From contig NZ_JABXYJ010000001.1 of the NCBI RefSeq assembly GCF_013377855.1, forward strand, positions 1 through 64,000: a DNA stretch of 64,000 bases, written 5' to 3'. Source of the DNA: Cognatundibacterium oligocarboniphilum. Lineage in GTDB: Bacteria; Pseudomonadota; Gammaproteobacteria; Burkholderiales; Burkholderiaceae_D. Below are positions 17,845 through 25,591 of the stretch, one piece after another. The notes beneath the pieces were generated by a model. It was not told the DNA's origin. It made no database searches and saw nothing but the letters and a program-made list of their open reading frames with translations. The position numbers and the translations under genes are program-made. Position 1 is the first letter of the stretch. Each line of letters starts with the position of its first letter.

Positions 17845-19095
17845 ATGAACACAATCAACACTGCAGTAATTGAACCTGCCATGAAAATTCATAAGGCAGC
17901 ATATTTATTCCCAGAAATGACCACGGATGCTTTTTTGAAGTTAAAGGAAGATATTCGCATCAACGGTCAGCAAGTGGCAATTATCGTACAAAACGGCTAC
18001 TTGTTGGATGGTCGTGCTCGTTACCGTGCATGCCGAGAATTGGGTATCACACCAATTTTATCTGAGCTACCTGAAACGAATGATCCAATTGAGCGAATTC
18101 TCAATAGCCTTAACTTTCACCGTCGCCATCTGGAAGAAGGGCAACGAGCAATGATTGCGGCTCGTATGGCAAATTCCTACATTGGCGGCAATCAATACAC
18201 ACCAGGTACCGTATCTCAAAAACAGGCGGCTTCCGATTTAAAAGTATCTGTCGACTCATTGCAACGGGCGAAGTCGGTTTTGAATCTTGGCTCAACTGAA
18301 TTAATTAAAGCTGTTGATGATGGTCAATTAAATGTCAGTAATGCTGCGGTTATTGCGACCTTGCCTGAACACGCTCAAAACAAAGTGCTTGAACTCTCTG
18401 AGAAGGAAATTCTAGAAAAAGCAAAAGCACTTCGCAAAGCAAAAACTGAAGCTCGTCGAGCTCAGATTTTGGAAGAAATCGAAGCAAAACGTGCTAACAA
18501 CAAACCACTTGATCCTCGTTCAGGGCCATATAACGTCATTCTGGCCGATCCACCATGGGACTACATGGGTGAGGTTGCGGTTGGATATCCAACGATGACT
18601 TTGGAAGATATTTGCGCAATGCCTGTCAATGACATTGCAGCCGAAGATGCCGTTTTGTTCTTGTGGTGCTCTGCATCCCTAATTCGTGAAGCATTGGCAG
18701 TGATTGATGCATGGGGATTTACCTATAAGACTCAATCCATCTGGGACAAAATGTCCGCCGGGCAAGGTGTTTATGTACGAGTGCAGCATGAAATCTTATT
18801 AATTGCGACTCGCGGTAAATTGCCTGAAGTGCCTCCAACCTCTCGACCAGAATCAGTATTTGCATTCCGTCGCCGTGAACACAGTCGTAAGCCTGATTAT
18901 TGCTACGAGATGATTGAGAGAATGTACCCTGAATTGTCAAACAAAATTGAATTATTTTGTCGCGGCGTTCCACGAAAAAGCTGGAGTGGCTTCGGCAACG
19001 AATGTATCACGGATGATCAAGTTTTAAATCCAGTCATGCAAATCATTAATGCCGAAAATGACGATGTCTATATTTTAGAAGAACAAGCAGCATAA
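17845..19095 (+). CDS. ParB-like domain / MT-A70 N6-adenine methyltransferase fusion
   Basis: A 416-residue two-part protein. Residues about 13-110 form a ParB/Srx-like domain (LFPEMTTDAFLKLKEDIRINGQQVAIIVQNGYLLDGRARYRACRELG). A helical region with a helix-turn-helix-like segment follows (SQKQAASDLKVSVDSLQRAKSVLNLG). From about residue 225 comes an MT-A70 domain with the catalytic DPPW at residues 235-238, GYPTMTLEDICAMPV, and the terminal NKIELFCRGVPRKSWSGFGNE typical of this family. It probably methylates adenine N6 in DNA; with no paired nuclease next to it, it may protect the element or regulate it. AGGAG-like CGGAGA precedes the ATG. The small gene at 19127 lies 31 bases downstream. Confidence 0.9.
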   Translation: MNTINTAVIEPAMKIHKAAYLFPEMTTDAFLKLKEDIRINGQQVAIIVQNGYLLDGRARYRACRELGITPILSELPETNDPIERILNSLNFHRRHLEEGQRAMIAARMANSYIGGNQYTPGTVSQKQAASDLKVSVDSLQRAKSVLNLGSTELIKAVDDGQLNVSNAAVIATLPEHAQNKVLELSEKEILEKAKALRKAKTEARRAQILEEIEAKRANNKPLDPRSGPYNVILADPPWDYMGEVAVGYPTMTLEDICAMPVNDIAAEDAVLFLWCSASLIREALAVIDAWGFTYKTQSIWDKMSAGQGVYVRVQHEILLIATRGKLPEVPPTSRPESVFAFRRREHSRKPDYCYEMIERMYPELSNKIELFCRGVPRKSWSGFGNECITDDQVLNPVMQIINAENDDVYILEEQAA

Positions 19096-19126
19096 ACAAC
19101 TATTCAAAATAATTTAGGAGAAAAAA

Positions 19127-19417
19127 ATGAACGCAGCAGAATTTATTGAAGCACAAATTATTCCAAGTATTACCACGAAATTTTTAACAAAAATTGCAGA
19201 CGATGCATTTTCAAATGCTTATGACTCGTTTGACGATACGATGAACTTTTCTGATCTTATGGAAATGTTCACCAATAACGTTAGTCAGTTTTTTTCTGAA
19301 CAATTGCTAATCTCTGCATTTGGTTTCAGTGAGGAAGAAATGGAAGAATTTTTCGGGTCTTCCGGTGGTGTACCTTACGCAATCGACGACTTGATTGAAG
19401 AGATCAATTGCGAATAA
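19127..19417 (+). CDS. Small acidic protein, unknown function
   Basis: A 96-residue protein, strongly acidic toward the C-terminus (SEEEMEEFFGSSGGVPYAIDDLIEEINCE), with AGGAG eight bases before its ATG. It follows the ParB/MT-A70 gene closely and is probably cotranscribed. I recognise no family. High acidity and small size recall DNA-mimic antirestriction proteins, but no motif supports this. Confidence 0.65.
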   Translation: MNAAEFIEAQIIPSITTKFLTKIADDAFSNAYDSFDDTMNFSDLMEMFTNNVSQFFSEQLLISAFGFSEEEMEEFFGSSGGVPYAIDDLIEEINCE

Positions 19418-19606
19418 TTTTCAAGGCAGAGTATGTTCGTTGAAATGAACTTTAAAAAATAATGGCTAATTTTTCGGTTGGCCATTTTCTATTTTATTTC
19501 CCCTTCTTTCTAGTTTTCATTCTTGATTTCCTATCTGTACCACATTTCATAAATTGGTAGCCTAGCGGCTATTCCTGCTTATTTACTGGTTGCGGATATT
19601 TCCTTT

Positions 19607-19662
19607 GGTTCGAAGCGCTCTGGCGGGTTAAGCTATCTGGGCTAATTACCTGATGGGAGGGC
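19607..19662 (-). other. Candidate ColE2-type replication origin
   Basis: Just downstream of rep, the minus strand reads CCCAGATAGCTTAACCCGCC followed by AGAGCGC. The ColE2 plasmid origin, as I recall it, contains CCAGATAAGCCTTATCAG then ATAACAGCGC and also lies directly downstream of its rep gene. Position and partial sequence agree, but the comparison is from memory and unaligned. Confidence 0.35.
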
Positions 19663-19688
19663 GTAACGGTCAACCAAATTTTTTCAGA

Positions 19689-20648
19689 TTAAGACAGTTG
19701 CGAAAAGTATTTGCGGACAGTTTTGATATTCATCCTTGTATGTTCTACTAACTGTGAGATGGTGACCTTAACGTGTCCCGATTTCTGCAATTCATCTTTT
19801 ACTCTTTGCAAGGTCGCTAGAGATTTTTTTACGCGGACAGCATTAGTATAGTCAGCGCCCATGCTCATGCGTTGTGTGGCGGTTTCGTCGGTAAATTTGA
19901 GCACTTTGGGGGTATGGTTACCTAACTGATGACGGTATCGCCAAACCCCACGAGAAACCGATTTGGCGGTGCTTTTAATTTCAGACATCGGCAAGGGTTT
20001 ATCAAACAAAATATTGATTTCCATTGCTTCGGCAAACACTGCCATATCCCAGCGATCACAGTCTGCAAAATTATGTACCGCAATATATGCCCACAATCGC
20101 AAGGTGTGGAACAGCTCATCATTTCGACCTTTGATCAATAAATTGTCGGGTAGCTTGCGTACTGTACCTCTTTTCGGAAGATCAATATATTCTAGAAAAT
20201 CTGCGAGATCATAGCTGGTGGGGAATGTTTGCACACGCCAGCGGTCATTTAATGGATTTTTAGTGATCGTATGATTATAGGCAGTATCGGCTCGTAGGCG
20301 ACTTTCCATTTCATTCTGAATGGCCTCAAAATAATCTTGCGGACCAGTGCGGCTATTATGATGGTAAGCCACGGGCGTTTTTAAATGGTACAGATAGTGG
20401 CAATGTGCATTCGTTGGATTAATGGTAATAATAGTCGGCGTCGGCAAATTCAAATCATCAAAGCGATATGCTGAACCAGGAATATCAAGGTCGAAACTAA
20501 GGTAACGTTTATACATTTGATTCAGACCGCAGTACGCAAACTGATCGACCTTTTCGCGCTTCCTAAATTTAATACCCTCGGCAAAATCATTGGTCGTCAT
20601 GACTGCTTCATTGAGGTGAGAATAAAATTCTTCTAGTTGTTGGCTCAT
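19689..20648 (-). CDS. ColE2-type plasmid replication initiator (Rep/primase)
   Basis: A 319-residue replicase-family protein. The N-terminal half matches the ColE2/ColE3 Rep style (TNDFAEGIKFRKRE, YLSFDLDIPGSAYRFDDLNLPTPTIITINPTNAHCHYLYHLKTPV, TKNPLNDRWRVQTFP); these proteins bind the origin and make the primer RNA. A PriCT-like helical region follows (LRLWAYIAVHNF to AEAMEINILFDKPLP), and a C-terminal helix-turn-helix (KVTISQLVEHTRMNIKTVRKYFSQL) would bind DNA. It suggests the element replicates after excision or descends from a plasmid. Palindromes lie upstream of its start and a candidate origin lies downstream. Confidence 0.85.
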   Translation of the reverse strand: MSQQLEEFYSHLNEAVMTTNDFAEGIKFRKREKVDQFAYCGLNQMYKRYLSFDLDIPGSAYRFDDLNLPTPTIITINPTNAHCHYLYHLKTPVAYHHNSRTGPQDYFEAIQNEMESRLRADTAYNHTITKNPLNDRWRVQTFPTSYDLADFLEYIDLPKRGTVRKLPDNLLIKGRNDELFHTLRLWAYIAVHNFADCDRWDMAVFAEAMEINILFDKPLPMSEIKSTAKSVSRGVWRYRHQLGNHTPKVLKFTDETATQRMSMGADYTNAVRVKKSLATLQRVKDELQKSGHVKVTISQLVEHTRMNIKTVRKYFSQLS

Positions 20649-20660
20649 CCGTTCTTTTTG

Positions 20661-20679
20661 TTGTTGGTACTACCAACAA
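20661..20679 (-). promoter_or_regulatory. Hairpin in the rep leader
   Basis: TTGTTGGTA and TACCAACAA are separated by one base, 12 bases upstream of the rep start. A stem here would sit over the ribosome binding region of rep mRNA. ColE2 plasmids control Rep through an antisense RNA against the leader, so this could be a copy-control structure. Confidence 0.5.
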
Positions 20680-20719
20680 ACAAAATTCGAAGGGACAAGT
20701 CAAGTCTATTTTCGACATA

Positions 20720-20739
20720 ATCAGAAATATATTTCTGAT
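20720..20739. promoter_or_regulatory. Perfect 20-bp palindrome upstream of rep
   Basis: ATCAGAAATA is followed directly by its reverse complement with no gap, about 72 bases upstream of the rep start. It looks like an operator for a dimeric regulator, perhaps Rep itself. No T-run follows, so a terminator is unlikely. Confidence 0.5.
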
Positions 20740-20808
20740 CACTTTTCCGTAATTTCTAACCCTAATTTTTTTCGATTTTTAACTCACTTTTATGTAGAAA
20801 ATGTTTTC

Positions 20809-20836
20809 GCCTACCGCTGGTGCGGTAGGCTTTTTT
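20809..20836 (+). terminator. GCCTACCGC hairpin, copy 2, with T-run
   Basis: GCCTACCGC, loop TGGT and GCGGTAGGC are followed by TTTTTT. As read on the plus strand it is a good intrinsic terminator; on the minus strand it lies directly after the ardA stop. Related copies occur at 14446 and 30026. Confidence 0.7.
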
Positions 20837-21341
20837 ATACACGTGATGCATTGGTGCATGTCCGGGTCTTGCCATTGAAATCAAATTCGCATAAGTCGCC
20901 ACCCAGCTCACAGTCACGGGCAAATTTTTCATAATCAATATATGCACGGACGGACTCAGGCACGTCGTTTAGGTAGCATTCGTCAAACAGGTTTACTGCT
21001 ACATCCTTCAAACTTCCTTCCGACAAATTTACATCGTCAATTTTTTCCAACGAATCAACTAAGCTATAGCCCAAAATACTGCACAGATAAAATAAGGCTG
21101 TTTTTTCATAGTCGCTCAGGTCAAGCACGCTTTCAAACCATGTATGCAAATTGCCCTGATCAACTCCACAAGCTGTAAATAACTCACAATCGTCACCATC
21201 AATAAACTGAATTTCAAACTCTTCCACAGGATTGCCAAAGCGATCCAGCAAGTTTTCTGCTTTCTCGGTGTATGACTCCAAGCTGTAAAAGTAAAAACCG
21301 TTTGCATCACGGTTAAAAGGCTGTGCGAAGAGTGTGTTCAT
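20835..21341 (-). CDS. ardA: ArdA-type antirestriction protein
   Basis: A 168-residue acidic DNA-mimic protein that inhibits type I restriction enzymes when mobile DNA enters a new host. The C-terminal half matches ArdA closely in pattern: DVAVNLFDECY, then VPESVRAYIDYEKFARDCELGGDL, the conserved block before the C-terminal strand. FGNPVEEFEIQFIDGDD fits the N-terminal domain. The ATG at 21341 gives the usual ArdA length (about 165-170); the frame is open to 21476, but that part is basic and unlike ArdA. It lies in the same element as a restriction operon. Confidence 0.85.
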   Translation of the reverse strand: MNTLFAQPFNRDANGFYFYSLESYTEKAENLLDRFGNPVEEFEIQFIDGDDCELFTACGVDQGNLHTWFESVLDLSDYEKTALFYLCSILGYSLVDSLEKIDDVNLSEGSLKDVAVNLFDECYLNDVPESVRAYIDYEKFARDCELGGDLCEFDFNGKTRTCTNASRV

Positions 21342-21870
21342 GATGTTCTCTGCTTTCGTATCGTTTTTAGGCTGGTTGAGCCTGAAGTTGATTTTGACCT
21401 GCTCTGTTTTTGCAGACTTCACAACTCGTTTATCTGCATCATTTTTGAGTCGTTTCGCCTGAGCCACGAATGGCATGGCTGGACAAGAAACAATGCAAGC
21501 AATTTGTCAAAATCGCAGTCGCAACGAAGAGAGAACCGATTGCAGAAAATCCCGAAGGGGTATGCTTGCTTTGATTCGCAGACATGCAAATCTTGGCGTT
21601 TTTAGCGAGACGAGGAAAAGGTGGTGCAGATAGATTGACGGGCAAAAGCAGAGATGTCGTGGAATTGGCTTTGAGGGCGTTGCCGTGGATTTTTATTTCG
21701 AAGATCTTTAGAAGTAATCTGAGCAATCTCAGGTAAGTTGGACATTAATTTTCAAAGCGGTGATATTCATTTTCAAGCAATTCAAGCTACTTCAAAAATT
21801 TTTGTAATTTCTATGATTATTTTGAATTGACGGGTGCAAAAAAACTTTTACTATCACTACGCAATGACGT

Positions 21871-21926
21871 AGTGCAGTGTACACTCATACAACATTCTTC
21901 TGGGCGAGATGGGGGTACATTGCACT
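21871..21926. repeat. Long-range inverted repeat AGTGCAGTGTAC / GTACATTGCACT
   Basis: Arms 21871-21882 and 21915-21926 match at 11 of 12 positions across a 32-base loop. The left arm overlaps a small perfect hairpin (CACTACG with CGTAGTG, 21855-21874) and the palindrome AGTGTACACT (21876-21885). Such stacked structures in plasmid-derived DNA can be replication or regulatory sites; function unknown. Confidence 0.45.
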
Positions 21927-21961
21927 AAACTCTGTTAAGCGTTGAGTGAAACAGGTAGTGA

Positions 21962-21982
21962 AAGGAGAAAGTTTTTCTCCTT
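21962..21982 (-). terminator. Hairpin downstream of the restriction operon
   Basis: AAGGAGAAA and TTTCTCCTT with a three-base loop, 36 bases after the stop of the AlwI-family gene. The A/T ends of the stem give a short U-run on the minus strand. Confidence 0.5.
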
Positions 21983-22018
21983 CCTCAACATTTAAAACCT
22001 AACTAAAATTACTGAAAA

Positions 22019-23731
22019 TTAGAGGGGCAAAGCTGCGATCCGTTGATTGATGGTTGCGTCGATTTCTCTCTTCCACGCTGGTGCCTCATGCGCGGGTCGT
22101 AATTCACCACAAAGATCAAGCAACTCACGTATCAGGCCGACTTCAACACGGCCTGTCGTAAACAGAGCTTCGAAGAAGGCTTTAAACTGCGAAAGTGTCA
22201 CTGGAATAATATCCAATCGCATTTTGTCATCAGTCTTCGTAAACCAAACGCCAATTCGGAATGTCTCCGCAGTATTAGAGTCAATGCGATTTGCGATAAA
22301 AAGCCCATATACGGGTTTTCCAGATTGCTCGCTGTAATAAGTGACAAGATCGGCTACGTGACGACGCACAGGCTCTCCCTCAGCGGCCTCCTGTCGCGAA
22401 TTATCTGTCAGTGTAACTTCAACTACAATCACAAAATCTTCAAACTCAAAAATCAAATCTGGACCATTACCAGGTGCGGTGCCAACAGGTAAAAAATCTT
22501 GGTCAATCTTAAAACGTCTTGCTTCATACGGCTTGTTCGTCAAGCTATTAATCGCAAGAAAAGCACGCCATAAAACCCACTCAAAATAGGCAGGAGCTTC
22601 GGCCTGCGGTACTTCGATATCTTCACCATTTGAGAGAGTTTTTTTTCCTTTTCTCGTAATGATAAGCTCCATATATGCAGCGATTTCTTCCCATTCCATC
22701 ACTTGCTGAGCGGCATATTCTTCTTCGTTCCGTTCCGCCAAAATTCCCTCAATCTGATGACGAATGATCGCTATATCTGCCGGGGTTTCCGTTGACTTAC
22801 CCGCTGCATTAAATGGAATTCCGCGCTTATTGAGTTGATGCAACAAATCATCCAGAACGACTAGCGCCGAATCTTTGTTGTCGGTCGGTAGTGCTGCACC
22901 GTTACACAAGGTAATGAAATATGAGCGGTCAGAATCGGGGATATTAGTATCCTGAATTAACTTTTCAATGAATACATGTTTCTCTGGAACGAATGAAAGG
23001 CCGCGTCCTTTGCTTTGTACAAGGCCTGTTGCCTTGAGATAGCGCAGATTAGTATCGGCATAGTCATTGAATGTTCCTGCTGCATATTTGTGTAATTCGG
23101 CAGCCGCCTCACGCTCTTGTCGGTCAAACTTTCGTTTATTAGACGAAACAAGCCGACGCGCCCGCAACTCCAGTACTTGCGCCACAATGTCAGGAAGCGT
23201 GTCATCGCCACTGGTAAGCTGCACGACGATTGCCATTTCAATAAAATTAAGACGACTTTCTCCCGTTTGCCTCTCCAGCTCCAACATGATGGACAGAGTA
23301 TGCCGTAACGGTGAGAACACCGAAAAATCAAACTTTCGTTCCAGGGCGGAGGGGATGTAATGCGCAGCCAATGCACGCAAAAAGCACTCTTGCATCGCTG
23401 GGACGGTATCAGCGCGAATCAACCGCCAGCCATTTGGTGTAATCATGTCGATGGGGCCGACTTCACCTTGCGGAATACCAGAGGCGGGTGGTACTTCAGG
23501 GTAAAGAAAACCCAGCTTATTCAGTGCAGAACGCCATTTACGCCCTACGCTGTATGTGTCATCGTCGCCAAGTTCAACAATACCATGCTCGCCCAACAAG
23601 CGACGGAATGCACGTTCTTGCTCCTCTCCCCGCAAGTTTCCTTGAAGCGATGACGTTGATAGTGCGACTAAACCATCGCGCAATCTAAAAGGACTGCGAA
23701 CGGTTGTATTACCAAGATGCCATGGTCTCAT
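22019..23731 (-). CDS. AlwI/BstNBI-family type IIS restriction endonuclease
   Basis: A 570-residue nuclease that would cut or nick DNA at a fixed distance from an asymmetric site. The head GNTTVRSPFRLRDGLVALS, the middle TNLRYLKATGLVQSKGRGLSFVPEK and the nuclease region APGNGPDLIFEFEDFVIVVEVTLT through EGEPVRRH match the AlwI/N.BstNBI/MlyI layout. Asp425, Glu438 and Glu451 are spaced 13 and 13, as I recall for the N.BstNBI active-site residues Asp456, Glu469 and Glu482. The target is likely near the end of the helical N-terminal part but cannot be read from sequence. Its start overlaps the stop of the HEPN-like gene (ATGA), so the two are translationally coupled. Confidence 0.88.
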   Translation of the reverse strand: MRPWHLGNTTVRSPFRLRDGLVALSTSSLQGNLRGEEQERAFRRLLGEHGIVELGDDDTYSVGRKWRSALNKLGFLYPEVPPASGIPQGEVGPIDMITPNGWRLIRADTVPAMQECFLRALAAHYIPSALERKFDFSVFSPLRHTLSIMLELERQTGESRLNFIEMAIVVQLTSGDDTLPDIVAQVLELRARRLVSSNKRKFDRQEREAAAELHKYAAGTFNDYADTNLRYLKATGLVQSKGRGLSFVPEKHVFIEKLIQDTNIPDSDRSYFITLCNGAALPTDNKDSALVVLDDLLHQLNKRGIPFNAAGKSTETPADIAIIRHQIEGILAERNEEEYAAQQVMEWEEIAAYMELIITRKGKKTLSNGEDIEVPQAEAPAYFEWVLWRAFLAINSLTNKPYEARRFKIDQDFLPVGTAPGNGPDLIFEFEDFVIVVEVTLTDNSRQEAAEGEPVRRHVADLVTYYSEQSGKPVYGLFIANRIDSNTAETFRIGVWFTKTDDKMRLDIIPVTLSQFKAFFEALFTTGRVEVGLIRELLDLCGELRPAHEAPAWKREIDATINQRIAALPL

Positions 23732-24321
23732 TGTGCATCCAAAAAAGTTAAAATCCTGGGTGTAAGAGAAATTCCATACTGAATCAACTGCTCCTTAAGA
23801 TAGCCTTCGCTTACAATTACATCATCAAATTGCTCAGCATATTCGAGAGAAGTTTCTTGCCAAAATTCCTCAATCAAAGGCTCCATGACATTAATTATAA
23901 ATTCCAATGTTAATTTGGGTAAATCAACATTGGGGACTGCGAAGTGCATTATCTTATTTCTTAGCGTTCCAAATTGTTTATATTCGTCCAACGATTTTAT
24001 TCGGACTCCCACAGTCGCCCACAGCAAATTTGGTAAATCTTCATAGGTATAACTTTTCCCACTATCAAATAAATTTTGAATTCCTAATAAATCATCTTTT
24101 TGAGAAATATTTGGTATTTTAGAAAAAATCAGTAATGGGTGCTCTTCTGCAATTCTTGCTTTAATCAGAATTTCGGCACCTTGAGCCGCAAGCGTAACAG
24201 TTGACGCATGAGAAAACGGCTTACATATTTCGCTGAAAGTTGCATCATAGATTGCCCTACCTAAAAGGTTAAGTCCAAATTCTTTCATATGAGATGCAAT
24301 TAATTTTGTGTCTGGGTGCAT
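23728..24321 (-). CDS. HEPN-like protein inside the restriction operon
   Basis: A 197-residue, mostly helical protein. The segment LRNKIMHFAVPN holds R-x4-H, the active-site pattern of HEPN ribonucleases, in the expected place after a first helix pair (VTLAAQGAEILIKARIAEEHPL). HEPN proteins are often toxins or defence effectors that cut RNA. It lies between the two nuclease genes and overlaps the AlwI-family start by four bases. A non-catalytic HEPN adaptor role is also possible. I know of no standard type IIS system with such a gene. Confidence 0.6.
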   Translation of the reverse strand: MHPDTKLIASHMKEFGLNLLGRAIYDATFSEICKPFSHASTVTLAAQGAEILIKARIAEEHPLLIFSKIPNISQKDDLLGIQNLFDSGKSYTYEDLPNLLWATVGVRIKSLDEYKQFGTLRNKIMHFAVPNVDLPKLTLEFIINVMEPLIEEFWQETSLEYAEQFDDVIVSEGYLKEQLIQYGISLTPRILTFLDAQ

Positions 24322-24463
24322 AAATTTGGCAACCTATCGAAATATATTTTTTGAATATTGTTTTTTACTATCGCCAACCTTGTTCGCTTGATTGTCAATG
24401 ACATAGAACCTAACCCTTAACATCGTGCTTTTTATTGCAAAAAATAATCATACTATCAAGAAG

Positions 24464-25489
24464 TTATGGGGCGAAATTTCCCAACAAAGGTTTTGCACTA
24501 TCGTGGCATTCAAAGTTAGCAAAGTCATGAGTCCACACATAGGCGATCGAGCGATCATTTGCCAAATAAGTCAGCAACCAATCGTCTTTTTTTGCGATGC
24601 CATGATTGGTTACTATGCAGAGCCGCGCCTTTGGTTCTTGATAAATGTAGCGGTATTCGTACAACTGTGAAATAGCTTTGCGTACCTGTGAAAGTAGATT
24701 ATTTCCATGCGAATTAACAGATTTCATCTCGTAAAGAATGACATCACTATTCTCATCAGTGAACAGGTCAATATGGTTATTTGCGTAGGGCTCAAGGTCA
24801 CGCGCAAATAGAAATGACGACTTTGCGTCGACAAGCTGCCAATGAATTAAATTGGCTCGCTCTCGTTTTTGAGCATCGACATCGAAGTGAATGACACCAG
24901 TGGACGATGCAGTTGGTACATGCGTCGGAGTAAATTTCAACTTGCGGCCAGTCAAACCTTGAGTAGGATTCACATATTTTTTGACGACGGTACCAATATA
25001 CTTTTGTAATTGATTCGAACTGGCAGATTGTTGAAGTAAACCCGCATCACGCATGTAACTTATGAAAGTATGGAACCGTCTATCAGCCGTGCTTTGCGCT
25101 CCAGGATAAAATGACCTAAACCATTTCTTCAATTGTCTATCACTGGGCTTGTGTTTGTGGATGTAACGAAGTGCCTCATGAAATACAGGCGTATCGACCA
25201 AGCAACGGGCGAGAAAATCCATTCTGGCCGCATTGGTGGTAAGGCCTACGTATTCTTTACCGAGCGACGTTAACACGGCGTAATTGTGCTGGTTAAAAAT
25301 CAAACCTAGAGCTTCGGCGGCCAGTCGATAGTAACGCCCTTGACGGCCACCAGAATTGAGGCCAATAAAGTTTTCAATTTCGGCATCGACCTGATGTCCG
25401 TTGAAAATGGCCGTTGCCACTTTACCGACTTGCTCCAATCGATCAGCTTGGGGAAAATTCGCTGTTGTTATCACTGTCGATAAAGTCAC
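24464..25489 (-). CDS. Winged-helix / PD-(D/E)XK nuclease-like protein
   Basis: A 341-residue protein. The first 160 residues resemble winged-helix DNA-binding units (GRQGRYYRLAAEALGLIFNQHNYAVLTSLGKEYV, then DRRFHTFISYMRDAGLL). The C-terminal third has a PD-(D/E)XK core: Asp241 in NHIDLF, Glu254 and Lys256 in ILYEMKSV, and the following helix SQVRKAISQLYEYRY with the QxxxY-type pattern. It would bind and cut DNA. It lies 102 bases after the methyltransferase and 142 bases before the HEPN-like gene, all in one direction. It may be the second cutting subunit, or a separate restriction enzyme sharing the methyltransferase. Confidence 0.7.
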   Translation of the reverse strand: MTLSTVITTANFPQADRLEQVGKVATAIFNGHQVDAEIENFIGLNSGGRQGRYYRLAAEALGLIFNQHNYAVLTSLGKEYVGLTTNAARMDFLARCLVDTPVFHEALRYIHKHKPSDRQLKKWFRSFYPGAQSTADRRFHTFISYMRDAGLLQQSASSNQLQKYIGTVVKKYVNPTQGLTGRKLKFTPTHVPTASSTGVIHFDVDAQKRERANLIHWQLVDAKSSFLFARDLEPYANNHIDLFTDENSDVILYEMKSVNSHGNNLLSQVRKAISQLYEYRYIYQEPKARLCIVTNHGIAKKDDWLLTYLANDRSIAYVWTHDFANFECHDSAKPLLGNFAP

Positions 25490-25591
25490 ATGAAGGTCCG
25501 TTTCTTTGGTGATTTTCCCAGATATACTATTTTTATTTAAAATGAATTACTACTACAAGCGGTTAATCGAATTTATCATTCCCCCAGTTTT

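Larger units (their letters stand above)
21342..22018. other. Noncoding stretch between ardA and the restriction gene
   Basis: About 680 bases with no convincing gene. The half next to ardA holds its promoter side. The other half (about 21730-22010) is AT-rich and contains a nested set of inverted repeats (21855-21926) and a terminator hairpin (21962-21982). Confidence 0.5.

Noticed and set aside
21439-21726. A 95-codon minus-strand frame upstream of ardA
   Set aside because: It overlaps the 5' region of ardA, is rich in low-complexity residues and has no good start site.
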